Assembly (NCBI GenBank): GCA_900552225.1
Contig: URYX01000015.1
Coordinates: 1 to 18,760, forward strand
Length of the DNA: 18,760 nt
Direction of reading: 5' to 3'
Origin: an uncultured Oscillospiraceae bacterium
Lineage (GTDB): Bacteria; Bacillota; Clostridia; Oscillospirales; Acutalibacteraceae
Positions within the stretch are counted from its first letter, which is position 1; each line of letters starts with the position of its first letter. The notes beneath the pieces were generated by a model, which was not told the DNA's origin, did not search any database, and saw only the letters and a list, made by a program, of their open reading frames with translations. Positions 1 to 7,236 of the stretch are shown here, piece by piece. The translations under genes and the position numbers were made by a program.

Positions 1-73
1 CCGTTGGTCAAGTGGCCTAAGCCTCCGGCCTCTCACGCCGGCAACAGGGGTTCGAATCCCCTACGGGTCACCA
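1..73 (+). tRNA. tRNA-Glu (anticodon CTC), 5' end cut by window
   Basis: The anticodon arm is a 5-bp stem (ccggc/gccgg) around the loop CTCTCAC, giving anticodon CTC, which reads GAG (Glu). The T arm (agggg-TTCGAAT-cccct) is intact. The 3' acceptor strand acgggtc at 63-69 is followed by discriminator A and an encoded CCA at 71-73. Only four bases of the 5' acceptor strand are inside the window, so about three bases are missing at the left edge. It lies 29 bases before tRNA-Asn and was probably co-transcribed with it; a 6-bp hairpin (75-80 with 90-95) in the spacer could help processing. Confidence 0.93.
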
Positions 74-102
74 TCGTCGGTGCTTGCCGCCGACGTAAAC
101 AT

Positions 103-178
103 TCCTCCTTAGCTCAGTTGGTAGAGCATGCGGCTGTTAACCGCAGGGTCGTTGGTTCGAGCCCAACAGGGGGAGCCA
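103..178 (+). tRNA. tRNA-Asn (anticodon GTT)
   Basis: A complete cloverleaf of 76 bases. The acceptor TCCTCCT pairs with AGGGGGA (one G-T pair), and the D arm contains AGCTCAGTTGGTAGAGC. The anticodon stem tgcgg/ccgca encloses CTGTTAA, giving GTT (Asn). The T arm is gttgg-TTCGAGC-ccaac, the discriminator is G and CCA is encoded at 176-178. A Rho-independent terminator starts on the next base, so this is the last gene of the tRNA transcript. Confidence 0.96.
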
Positions 179-214
179 AAAAAATTCCTCAGACGATGGT
201 CTGAGGAATTTTTT
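179..214 (+). terminator. Rho-independent terminator of the tRNA transcript
   Basis: A perfect 16-bp inverted repeat (179-194 with 199-214) has the tetraloop gatg. The left arm begins with six A and the right arm ends with six T, so the T tract is available for termination on the + strand; the symmetry would let it act on the other strand too. It abuts the CCA end of tRNA-Asn. Confidence 0.93.
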
Positions 215-479
215 ATTGCTTCTTACCCTTTTCCTCTTACTTCTCACTTACATGATCTCGGAATTTTCGGAAAAGAATTAAGTAAAAAGCAACCAGGGAA
301 TACGTGTTGCGGCTTCGCCGCATCAGACTGTCAAAAAAGGCCCCCGTTTCACAGAGACGCAAGCCGCTATTTCACGGCGAAATTTTACCATACACTCCGG
401 CCGCAGCGGCAGCCTCCTTCGGAGAATTGCCGTTGCGGCTTCTTTTTTATGCTTCACCGCCCCTGTCCCGCTCCGCCCC
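215..479 (+). other. Noncoding stretch with hairpins between tRNAs and amidohydrolase operon
   Basis: I see no credible gene here; the short open frames lack ribosome binding sites and protein-like composition. The first 80 bases are AT-rich, unlike the GC-rich surroundings. A small perfect hairpin (308-313 with 317-322, loop ttc) is followed by a second, stronger terminator-like hairpin at 400-448. No convincing promoter was found between 215 and 400, so a small RNA is possible but unsupported. Confidence 0.5.
400..448 (+). terminator. Rho-independent terminator upstream of the amidohydrolase promoter
   Basis: A 12-base left arm (400-411) pairs with 428-439 with one mismatch. An inner stem (ctcc/ggag around ttc) fills the loop. 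The hairpin is followed by ttc and then six T (443-448). It would end any transcript entering from the left, 32 bases before the -35 box of the next promoter, insulating that operon from the tRNA unit. Confidence 0.8.
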
Positions 480-508
480 TTGCAATTTGCGGCGAAAGCT
501 CGTATAAT
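480..508 (+). promoter_or_regulatory. Sigma-70/SigA promoter for the amidohydrolase operon
   Basis: The -35 box TTGCAA (480-485, four of six consensus bases) and a perfect -10 box TATAAT (503-508) are separated by exactly 17 bases. Transcription would start near 514-516, giving a leader of about 50 bases before the ATG at 564. The promoter also excludes the longer in-frame start at TTG 480, which lies inside it. Confidence 0.82.
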
Positions 509-563
509 AAGCGCAGTGCCCCCGGCCTGTCCGCGGGGATTCTTCGGAAAGAACGGTGATTGT

Positions 564-1844
564 ATGAATTACGCATGGATTCACGGAAAGCTGCTGGACG
601 GCACCCGGGATATGCAGGTACGCGAGGACGTAACGGTTTTGGTGGAAAACGGCATCATCACGGGCATCGTCCCCGCCGGACACAGCACCGACGGCTACAC
701 CGTCATCGATCTGCACGGCCGTTACCTCATGCCGGGCCTGATCAATATGCACGTCCACCTGGCCGGCAACGGCAAGCCGCAGAAGAAGCAGCGCGACAAC
801 GAGAAGCTCGTCCGTACCATTATGCGCTCCGCACTGACACGCTCCGTCGCCTACCGGATGGTCTGCGGCTTTGCCGAAAGCGAGCTGCTCAGCGGCGTCA
901 CCACCATCCGTACCGTCGGCGGGCTCGGTGATTTCGATACACGTCTCCGGGACGACATCGCCGCCGGACGGCGCCGCGGCCCGCGCATTCTGGCCGCCAA
1001 CCGCGGCATTTCGGTACCGGGCGGCCACATGGCCGGCTCGGTGGCCATCGCCGCCCACAGCATCGACGAGGCTCTGCAGCATCTGGAGGAATGCGAGCAC
1101 GAGCGCGTCGATCTCATCAAGCTGATGATTACCGGCGGCGTGCTGGACGCCAAGGAAAAGGGCGTTCCCGGTGAGCTGAAGATGGCGCCGGATATGGTGC
1201 GCGCCGTCTGTGAAAAGGCCCACGCAGACGGCTACAAGGTGGCGGCGCACGTGGAATCGCCGGAGGGCGTCCGGGTCGCCCTCGAAAACGGCGTCGATTC
1301 CATCGAGCACGGCGCACAGCCGGACGAGCACATTCTCTCCCTGCTCCGCGAGACCGGTGCCTTCCTCTGCACCACCCTGTCCCCGGCGCTGCCCTATGCC
1401 CTGTTTGACCGCTCGGTCACCCACGCCACCGAGGTCGAGCAGTACAACGGCAACGTCGTATTCGAGGGCATCATCGCCTGCGCCAAGGCCGCGCTGGCCA
1501 ACGACATCCCCGTCGTTCTCGGCAACGACGTCGGCTGCCCGTGGATTACGCAGTACGACTTCTGGCGTGAGCTGTACTATTTTGCCCAATACGTCGGTGT
1601 CAGCAATGCCTTCGCCCTCTATACCGCCACGGCCCGCAGCGCGGAAATGGCCGGCATCGGAGAGCTCACCGGAACGGTTGCTGAGGGCAAATGCGCCGAT
1701 CTGATCGTCACGGCGGAAAACCCGCTGGACGACCTGCGCGCGCTGCGTCACGTGGAGGCCGTCATGCAGAACGGCCGGCTGTACAATCACCCGCAGGTCA
1801 AGGTGAACCGGACCGTCGAGGCCGAGCTGGATCGGTTTCTGTAA
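564..1844 (+). CDS. Metal-dependent amidohydrolase (imidazolonepropionase/prolidase-like)
   Basis: A 426-aa cytoplasmic hydrolase of the amidohydrolase superfamily, which cleaves amide or cyclic amide bonds with a bound metal centre. Family landmarks are in order: a small N-terminal beta domain; MPGLINMHVH with the HxH metal pair (H63, H65); K186 in DLIKLM, likely the carboxylated bridging lysine; metal-ligand histidines H229 (AAHVES) and H249 (IEHG); catalytic D322 in LGNDVG; and a C-terminal beta segment with GKCADLIV. This matches the COG1228-type hydrolases related to HutI and Xaa-Pro dipeptidases. The substrate cannot be told. The ATG at 564 is chosen because the upstream in-frame extension overlaps the promoter; its ribosome site (GGAAAG about 12 bases upstream) is modest. 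The EamA permease follows after 20 bases, so the pair probably works together, for example on uptake or export of a metabolite. Confidence 0.9.
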   Translation: MNYAWIHGKLLDGTRDMQVREDVTVLVENGIITGIVPAGHSTDGYTVIDLHGRYLMPGLINMHVHLAGNGKPQKKQRDNEKLVRTIMRSALTRSVAYRMVCGFAESELLSGVTTIRTVGGLGDFDTRLRDDIAAGRRRGPRILAANRGISVPGGHMAGSVAIAAHSIDEALQHLEECEHERVDLIKLMITGGVLDAKEKGVPGELKMAPDMVRAVCEKAHADGYKVAAHVESPEGVRVALENGVDSIEHGAQPDEHILSLLRETGAFLCTTLSPALPYALFDRSVTHATEVEQYNGNVVFEGIIACAKAALANDIPVVLGNDVGCPWITQYDFWRELYYFAQYVGVSNAFALYTATARSAEMAGIGELTGTVAEGKCADLIVTAENPLDDLRALRHVEAVMQNGRLYNHPQVKVNRTVEAELDRFL

Positions 1845-1864
1845 CCGTAAAGGAGCCTTCGATC

Positions 1865-2737
1865 ATGCCGTCCGTTCCCTTTAAGGTCAAGGGCATTCTC
1901 TATGTCATCGTCGCCGCCTTCGGCTTTTCCGTCATGTCTCTGTTTGTCAAGCTGGCGGGCGACCTGCCCTCGTTTCAGAAGGCCTTTTTCCGCAACCTGA
2001 TTGCCCTGATCCTCATGACCGTCCTTCTGCTGCGGCACAGGGACGGCTTTCTGCCCGCACGCCGCAGCCTTCCGGCCCTGTGCGGCCGCTGCGTATTCGG
2101 GACGCTCGGGCTCCTCTGCAACTTCTATGCACTCGGCCGCCTGAGTCTTCCGGATGCCAATATGCTCAATAAGCTCTCGCCGTTCTTCTCCCTGCTTTTC
2201 TCCGCGCTGCTGCTCGGAGAAAAGCCCACACGGCTGCAGCTGCTCGGCGTAACGGCCGCCTTTTGCGGCAGCGTGCTGATCATCAAGCCCGGCTTCGACA
2301 GTCCGACTCTGCTTCCGGCCTTCGCCGGCGTGCTCGGCGGTCTGGGCGCCGGCCTCGCCTATACCTTTGTGCGCAGGCTCGGACTGCTGCGGGAAAACAG
2401 CCGCCGCATCGTCTTTTGGTTCTCGGCCTTTTCCTGCCTGCTGTGCCTGCCGTTCCTGGCGGCTGATTACCGCCCGATGCAGCCGCGGCAGACGGTGTAT
2501 CTGCTGCTGGCGGGCACCTTCGCCTGCATCGGGCAGCTCGGCATCACCCGGGCCTACCTCTGCGCACCGGCCCGGGAAATCTCCGTCTATGACTATACGC
2601 AGGTCCTCTTCGCCGCCCTTCTCGGCTTTTGGGTGTTCGGGGAGCTGCCCGATGTCTGGAGCGTGCTCGGCTACCTGATGATCTGCGGCGCGGGCATTTT
2701 CATGTTCGTCTGCCAAAACCGCCGCCCGGCCCCCTGA
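1865..2737 (+). CDS. EamA/DMT-superfamily membrane permease
   Basis: A 290-aa integral membrane protein with about ten hydrophobic helices and the internal two-fold repeat of two EamA domains (roughly residues 10-140 and 150-280). Landmarks include the first-helix segment ILYVIVAAFGFSVMSLFVK, the repeat-ending LLLGEKPTRLQLLGVTAAFCG, and the second-repeat ending FGELPDVWSVLGYLMICGAG, both typical of drug/metabolite transporter proteins. Members export or import small metabolites; specificity is not predictable. The start at ATG 1865 has an AAAGGAG ribosome site nine bases upstream; an open frame continuing to 1691 lies inside the upstream gene and is not used. It lies 20 bases after the amidohydrolase stop, so the two form one operon. 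The transporter may carry that enzyme's substrate or product (inference). Confidence 0.9.
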   Translation: MPSVPFKVKGILYVIVAAFGFSVMSLFVKLAGDLPSFQKAFFRNLIALILMTVLLLRHRDGFLPARRSLPALCGRCVFGTLGLLCNFYALGRLSLPDANMLNKLSPFFSLLFSALLLGEKPTRLQLLGVTAAFCGSVLIIKPGFDSPTLLPAFAGVLGGLGAGLAYTFVRRLGLLRENSRRIVFWFSAFSCLLCLPFLAADYRPMQPRQTVYLLLAGTFACIGQLGITRAYLCAPAREISVYDYTQVLFAALLGFWVFGELPDVWSVLGYLMICGAGIFMFVCQNRRPAP

Positions 2738-2956
2738 GCCGCCCGCACTCACTGCCCGCACTCACCGACCCGCCCTGCGGGCTGCGCCCCCTGTTTCCCG
2801 CCCCAAGCCGCTGAGCCGTCTCCGTATTTCCCCCTTCCGAATTTCCGGACCACCCCTGCATTCCCCGGCCCATTCCCGGACTCGCATTGCCCGGAGTCGG
2901 CCACAGTCCGCCCGGGCAATCGGCCCCGAGCCCCCGACACCTTCCACCCCATACGC
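2738..2956. other. C-rich noncoding spacer between convergent operons
   Basis: About 220 bases with a very strong C-over-G excess on the + strand and near-repeats such as cgcactcactgcc followed by cgcactcaccgacc. A small hairpin (2769-2773 with 2777-2781) is present. Open frames here are low-complexity Gly/Arg or Pro/Arg strings without ribosome sites, so I call no gene. The function is unknown. Confidence 0.6.
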
Positions 2957-3006
2957 AAAGGTCCCGGCGAAGGAGAGTTTTTCTCTCCTCCGCCGGGACC
3001 TTTTTT
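2957..3006 (+). terminator. Rho-independent terminator between convergent operons
   Basis: A 21-bp stem with a single A/C mismatch (2957-2977 with 2983-3003) closes a ttttt loop, and the run of T continues to 3006. On the + strand it terminates the amidohydrolase-permease unit. On the - strand the stem lies just downstream of the beta-galactosidase stop, but its T run there is only three bases followed by GCG, so termination of the long minus-strand operon by the same hairpin is likely but weaker. Confidence 0.92.
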
Positions 3007-3028
3007 CAAAATCGTCTCAGTGCCGTCC

Positions 3029-5161
3029 TCAGTCCGCGCCGTCGATCAGATACAGCTCCGTGCGCCCCTCTCCGTCCGGCAGCACCACCTCTCCCGCTCC
3101 GTCCACCGGCAGACACGCCCCGGAGAGCGGATTGTGCAGCACCCGCCCCCGCAGCAGCGGGTCGGCAAAGCGCACACGGCGCACCGCCGCTTCGCCGCTC
3201 TGCAGCACCACCGCCTCCGGCGTTTCGCCGTCGTACAGCACGTCCGCGCGCCGCACCCCCTCGGTCTCCGCCTCCGGCACGAGACCGGTAAACCGCCGCA
3301 GCAGCGACACCAGATACGCGCGGCTGTCGGCGCATCCGTACCGCCCCGCCATATACCCGGGCAGCGTCCCGGTGAGCACCGCATACCCCTTGCCATAGGC
3401 ATGCCCCACCGCGGCGGCCATACCGTCCTCATAGCGGGCCAGCACCTCTCCCTCATCCGGGCAAAGCTCCTCCCGCAGATAGTAACCGCGCGCCTGTGTC
3501 CCGTCCTCCGTTCGGAACACAATGCCCGCACGGTCCTCCTCACGGTCGGCCCACTCCGCCTTGTAGGCGTTGCAGAAGGCCGACGCCGTCAGCATCTGCT
3601 CCTCGTGGCAGCCGAACACCCGGTCAAAGCCGTAACCCGGCAGCCTCACCGCATGCAGCCCCGTCTCCGCGCAAATACCGCCGAACAGCGCCTCCGAGAA
3701 CAGCACTCCACCCTGCTCCACATACCCGCGCAGGATCTCCGCCGTCCCGGCATCCATATAATAGGGCAGCGGGAAATACACCGCCGCATAACGCGACAGC
3801 CCCTCCGCCTTCAGCTGATGCTGACTGAGCACATCCACGGCATACCCCGCCTCATACAGCGCCGCAAAGGTACCGTACACCGACTGATAATTCAGCTCCG
3901 TGCTGCCGCTGATCTCCCACAAAAAGGTCTGATTGGCACTGCTGCTGATAACGGCCGCACGGGCCGGGTGCGGCATCGCCCGCAGCAGGCGGCCGCTGTT
4001 TTGCCGCAGCGCCGCATGAATGCGCCGGGCATATCCGAGCCACGGCGTGTCCCCGCCGTCCGGCCGCACCAGCCCCCACGCCGGAGCCTCATCCCCGAGG
4101 CTTTCGGGCTTATACTGCCAGAACAGGAAGCCCTTGACTCCCCGGCTGAACGGCACCAGAATATGACTCTTGAAATCCTCAAAGCTCGGAACCGTCGGCC
4201 GCGCCAGCGTATTGCCGCCCAGCGCATGGATTTCCGCATTGATGACCGGCTTGCCCCGCGCTGCCGTCGTGGCCGTCACGGCCGGAAACGGCATACTGCC
4301 GACACTGTTGCCGTACCAGTCCATCCCGCGCGCCAGCAGATACTCCTCACTGCCCGTATTCATAAAGTTGAAGTAGGGCATCGGCACCGTGTGCACCATC
4401 ACGCTGTGCTCCCGGTCAAACCGGCGCACCGCCGCAGCCCGCATCGACAGCTCCTCGGCCAGCGTCTCTCCGAAGAACTCGCGCCACTCGATCATATCGT
4501 TGAAGGTGCCGGTACAGCGCGGCGGCTCAATCTCCTCCCACTCCTGGTAATTCCTTCCGAAGCTGCGGTTCAGCCGCTCCAGCGTGCCGTAGCGCTTCCG
4601 GAGCCACTCGGTAAACGCCCGGACGGAGTGGTCACAGTAGCAGACCATGTTCTCCTGCGTCGGCTCCCGCAGGATGCCGCAGGTGAGCTCCGGCTCGTTC
4701 CACAGATCCCAGCACAGCAGCGCCGGATGGGACGCATAGCGGCGGGCCGCCTCCTCCGTAAAGCGGCGGCGGATCTCCCGCCCCTCGGGATGGTGGAGAC
4801 ACGGTCCGGGGGCCCCGCCGATCTGACGGCAGGCCGTCGGCTGCGGCTGCACCACCCGGCCGTCCGCCGTCACCATCCGCGACTCCGGATACTCCCGGTA
4901 AAACCAGGCCGGCGCCACGTCGCAGATGAGGTTGAGAATCACCCGCAGCCCCCGCTCGGCGCACAGATCCATCAGCCGGTCAATATCGGAAAAATCGAAT
5001 GTGTCGCGGCGCGGCATATTCCAGCGCCACTGCACCCATAGCTTGACCGTGTCAAAGCCCTGATCGCGAAACGCGGTCAGATCCGCCTCCCAGCAGTCGG
5101 GAGTCGGGGTCGGAGCCCGGTAATACTGCGCTCCGAAGGGCATGTAATTCAGTTCCTTCAT
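3029..5161 (-). CDS. GH42-type beta-galactosidase (clan GH-A)
   Basis: A 710-aa cytoplasmic glycoside hydrolase without a signal peptide, expected to release terminal beta-linked sugars (galactose in characterised GH42 enzymes) from imported oligosaccharides. The N-terminal TIM barrel (about 1-385) shows the opening FDTVKLWVQWRWNMPRRDTF, the acid/base motif WDLWNEPE (N155, E156) and the likely nucleophile E310 in PVINAEIHALGG. A Rossmann-like trimerisation-type domain (about 400-600, with YVEQGGVLFSE) and a small beta C-terminal domain follow. Length and order fit GH42 (typically 650-700 aa). The ATG at 5161 overlaps the TGA of the preceding family-member gene (ATGA), with AAAAAGGATGG upstream; an in-frame start at 5197 lies inside that gene and is less likely. 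It is the last gene of the operon. Substrate specificity within GH42-like enzymes is uncertain. Confidence 0.87.
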   Translation of the reverse strand: MKELNYMPFGAQYYRAPTPTPDCWEADLTAFRDQGFDTVKLWVQWRWNMPRRDTFDFSDIDRLMDLCAERGLRVILNLICDVAPAWFYREYPESRMVTADGRVVQPQPTACRQIGGAPGPCLHHPEGREIRRRFTEEAARRYASHPALLCWDLWNEPELTCGILREPTQENMVCYCDHSVRAFTEWLRKRYGTLERLNRSFGRNYQEWEEIEPPRCTGTFNDMIEWREFFGETLAEELSMRAAAVRRFDREHSVMVHTVPMPYFNFMNTGSEEYLLARGMDWYGNSVGSMPFPAVTATTAARGKPVINAEIHALGGNTLARPTVPSFEDFKSHILVPFSRGVKGFLFWQYKPESLGDEAPAWGLVRPDGGDTPWLGYARRIHAALRQNSGRLLRAMPHPARAAVISSSANQTFLWEISGSTELNYQSVYGTFAALYEAGYAVDVLSQHQLKAEGLSRYAAVYFPLPYYMDAGTAEILRGYVEQGGVLFSEALFGGICAETGLHAVRLPGYGFDRVFGCHEEQMLTASAFCNAYKAEWADREEDRAGIVFRTEDGTQARGYYLREELCPDEGEVLARYEDGMAAAVGHAYGKGYAVLTGTLPGYMAGRYGCADSRAYLVSLLRRFTGLVPEAETEGVRRADVLYDGETPEAVVLQSGEAAVRRVRFADPLLRGRVLHNPLSGACLPVDGAGEVVLPDGEGRTELYLIDGAD

Positions 5162-6288
5162 ACGGCATCCATCCTTTTTGCGGGTTGTTCTGCGCAAGCG
5201 GTCAGCCGCTCGGCCAGCCGGTTAAACTCCCAGAGCTCCGTATCCGGCTCCGTACAGGGGCCGCAGCGCTGCGGGAAGGGCGACATGTTGACCAGCAGCC
5301 ACTGATCCGGCTGCAGCGGGCTGTCGAGCAGCGCCTGCTCCATCGCATCCAGTATGCGGCAGGCCCGGTGATCGGTCATCTGCCGGTTGACATAGGCCTC
5401 CTTACCGACATCCAGAAAGTAGCCCGTCCGGATGCCCTTCTGCTTCAGCAGGGCCTCCACGGCCGCGATCCGCCCGAAGTCATAGGCAAACTGCCCGTCA
5501 CGCCCGATGCAGGTACCGCAGTTCAGCTCCGTATCGGCGCGGATGCTGTCCATGTCGTTGAAATAGTGGTAATGGTCCAGCGTCAGGTGATACTGTGCCA
5601 TCTCATGCAGCAGCATTTCCAGATACTCCCCGAACGAGATCTTCAGCCACTCCAGGTCGCTGACATACCGGTCCGGATCGATTTCAAAGTAACGCAGCGC
5701 CTCAAAGCAGCCGAAGGCCGTCTGCGGCAGCAGCCGGTGCATTTCGTCAAAATAGGCCGCCTGCTGACTGATCAAATACCGCAGCAGCCGCTTGGAGCTG
5801 CCGCCCGGGAGCTGCGGCGTATGCAGCATATATTCCATATTTGAGAAAATGGCGTGCTCGGTGGTGATATAGTCGATCCGGCCGCCGTGCCGCACCCAGC
5901 GCTCCAGCCCGATCTCCCATTCAAAATGGGCATATTTCCGCCCCCAGCCCGCGGCCACGTCGCTCTCCTCCACCGGCCGGAGTCCCCCGGTCTCAAACGC
6001 CACCTTTTTCCCGTGCTTCTGCACAAACCGGATCAGCGCATCCAGCTGCTCGTCGGTCACACGCAGCGTCTCCTCCTGCCCGTAGGCCGTCACCACCCGG
6101 AATCCCGGAAAGGTGTTCAGATACAGCCGGATAACATCCGTTTTCGGCAGCAGCTCTCCCCACGCCTCCTCCGACGTCAGGCACTCCAGCCACTCCCGCC
6201 GCATGTTGTTGGGCTTGCGGTTGCCGACCACCCATTTCCCGGAGACAATCTCCCGGTCAAACGGCATAAGTCCTGTCCAGATTTCCAT
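5158..6288 (-). CDS. Divergent fifth paralog of the unrecognised TIM-barrel-like family (member A), cytoplasmic
   Basis: A 376-aa protein with no signal peptide; I do not recognise the family. It is homologous to four other products here (8668-9684, 9764-10963, 10991-12220, 12224-13465). Shared landmarks are FETGGLR (E99), GGRIDYITTEHA (E144), GCFEAL (E196) and DFGRIAAVEAL (E278). It differs where the others agree: the HxD motif is rewritten as DHYHYFND, the Asn-containing strand becomes YFLDVGKE, and the C-terminal QRWQPYP becomes VNMSPFP. A possible eight-stranded barrel enzyme is inferred from motif spacing. The start at ATG 6288 has an AGGGGGG ribosome site and lies two bases after the AraC stop; an open frame further upstream is only the shadow of AraC. 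Its stop overlaps the GH42 start, so both proteins are probably made together, inside the cell. Confidence 0.85.
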   Translation of the reverse strand: MEIWTGLMPFDREIVSGKWVVGNRKPNNMRREWLECLTSEEAWGELLPKTDVIRLYLNTFPGFRVVTAYGQEETLRVTDEQLDALIRFVQKHGKKVAFETGGLRPVEESDVAAGWGRKYAHFEWEIGLERWVRHGGRIDYITTEHAIFSNMEYMLHTPQLPGGSSKRLLRYLISQQAAYFDEMHRLLPQTAFGCFEALRYFEIDPDRYVSDLEWLKISFGEYLEMLLHEMAQYHLTLDHYHYFNDMDSIRADTELNCGTCIGRDGQFAYDFGRIAAVEALLKQKGIRTGYFLDVGKEAYVNRQMTDHRACRILDAMEQALLDSPLQPDQWLLVNMSPFPQRCGPCTEPDTELWEFNRLAERLTACAEQPAKRMDAV

Positions 6289-6290
6289 TG

Positions 6291-7130
6291 TCAACCCCCC
6301 TGTTCCCGTTCCGGAGATACGCCGTCCGTCTGTTCCCGGCCCCCCGCGGCTTCGCTGCATTCCAGCCGATAGCGCGAGGGACTGACCCCGACATAGCGCT
6401 TGAACATCAGGCTGAAATAGTTTTGATCGGTATATCCCACCCTGAGCCCGATGGCACTCACGGTCAGAGTAGAATGCTCCAGCAATTCCTTGGCGGTCTC
6501 CATACGCTTTCGGATGACGTAATTGATCATGGAATTGCCGATTTCCTGCTTGAACACATGGGACAGATAGTCCTTGCTGACATAGAAGCGGCCGGCAATA
6601 TCGCTCAGGTTGAGATCCTCCACATAATTTTCGTCCAAAAAGGCCTTCACGCGCGGAATCAGCGCATCCCCGCTGTCTTTGGTGTCTCCCGCCCGCACGG
6701 CGGAGAAGCAGATACGGCACAGCGTAATCACAATATCCTCGCAGCAGCAGCTGCACATCCTCTCCGAGCCGAGCACGGGATTAGAGGCCTCCTGCAGCAG
6801 CTGCGCCAGCTTGCGCTCCACATGCGATTGGTAGGAATGCAGAAGAATGGCCGGGCTTTTCTGCCGCTCCCGCATGTCCGCCGCCGCCTGCGTCAGACAG
6901 CTGCAGTCCTGCACGCCAATCAGCACCAGCCGCAGCGCCTGTCCGGGCGCGTGGTTGTATTCCGCATGCCGCAGCTCGGGGGGATAATACAGCGCCATTC
7001 CCCGGTTCAGCGTCAGCTTTTCCTCTCCGAACAGCGTATCCGCCGTTCCCTCCGCCACGTACAGAATTTCTCCGAAGGGATGCGCATGCGGATTGCTGCG
7101 CACCCGATCGGAGGAATCGTACTCGGCCAC
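6291..7130 (-). CDS. AraC-family transcriptional regulator
   Basis: A DNA-binding regulator of at least 279 aa. The N-terminal part is a cupin-like sensor domain (PHAHPFGEILYVAEG at 14-28, GMALYYPPELRHAEY at 44-58). The C-terminal part is a double helix-turn-helix of AraC/XylS type (about 173-258), with LNLSDIAGRFYVSKDYLS and VGYTDQNYFSLMFKRYVGVS. Such proteins usually sense a sugar or glycan fragment and activate the operon around them. The coordinates use GTG 7130, the first standard start, which has no ribosome site. The frame stays open to 7256, and GGAGG lies eight bases before an in-frame ATA at 7217; that start would give 308 aa with a protein-like extension (QNIYYYAQLGESLSEREKGY). A cysteine cluster (C126, C128-C130, C138, C141) sits in the linker. 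It lies inside the operon, so it is probably autoregulated. Confidence 0.9.
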   Translation of the reverse strand: MAEYDSSDRVRSNPHAHPFGEILYVAEGTADTLFGEEKLTLNRGMALYYPPELRHAEYNHAPGQALRLVLIGVQDCSCLTQAAADMRERQKSPAILLHSYQSHVERKLAQLLQEASNPVLGSERMCSCCCEDIVITLCRICFSAVRAGDTKDSGDALIPRVKAFLDENYVEDLNLSDIAGRFYVSKDYLSHVFKQEIGNSMINYVIRKRMETAKELLEHSTLTVSAIGLRVGYTDQNYFSLMFKRYVGVSPSRYRLECSEAAGGREQTDGVSPEREQGG

Positions 7131-7236
7131 ATACAGCAGAGACGGCGAAAACGTATATCCCTTTTCCCGCTCGCTCAGCGACTCTCCGAGCTGCGCATAA
7201 TAATAGATGTTCTGTATCTCCGCCGCCTCCGTTTCC

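Noticed and set aside
447..1790. A 447-codon open frame on the - strand opposite the amidohydrolase
   Set aside because: It is the antisense shadow of a gene with a full set of metal-binding motifs, a good promoter and a downstream operon partner.
2749..3009. An 86-codon minus-strand open frame in the C-rich spacer
   Set aside because: It starts inside the terminator hairpin, is a low-complexity Gly/Arg/Pro string, and has no homology that I recognise.
3020..5041. A 673-codon open frame on the + strand opposite the GH42 gene
   Set aside because: GC-rich third positions leave the antisense frame open. The product has no recognisable domain, while the minus strand shows clear GH42 motifs.
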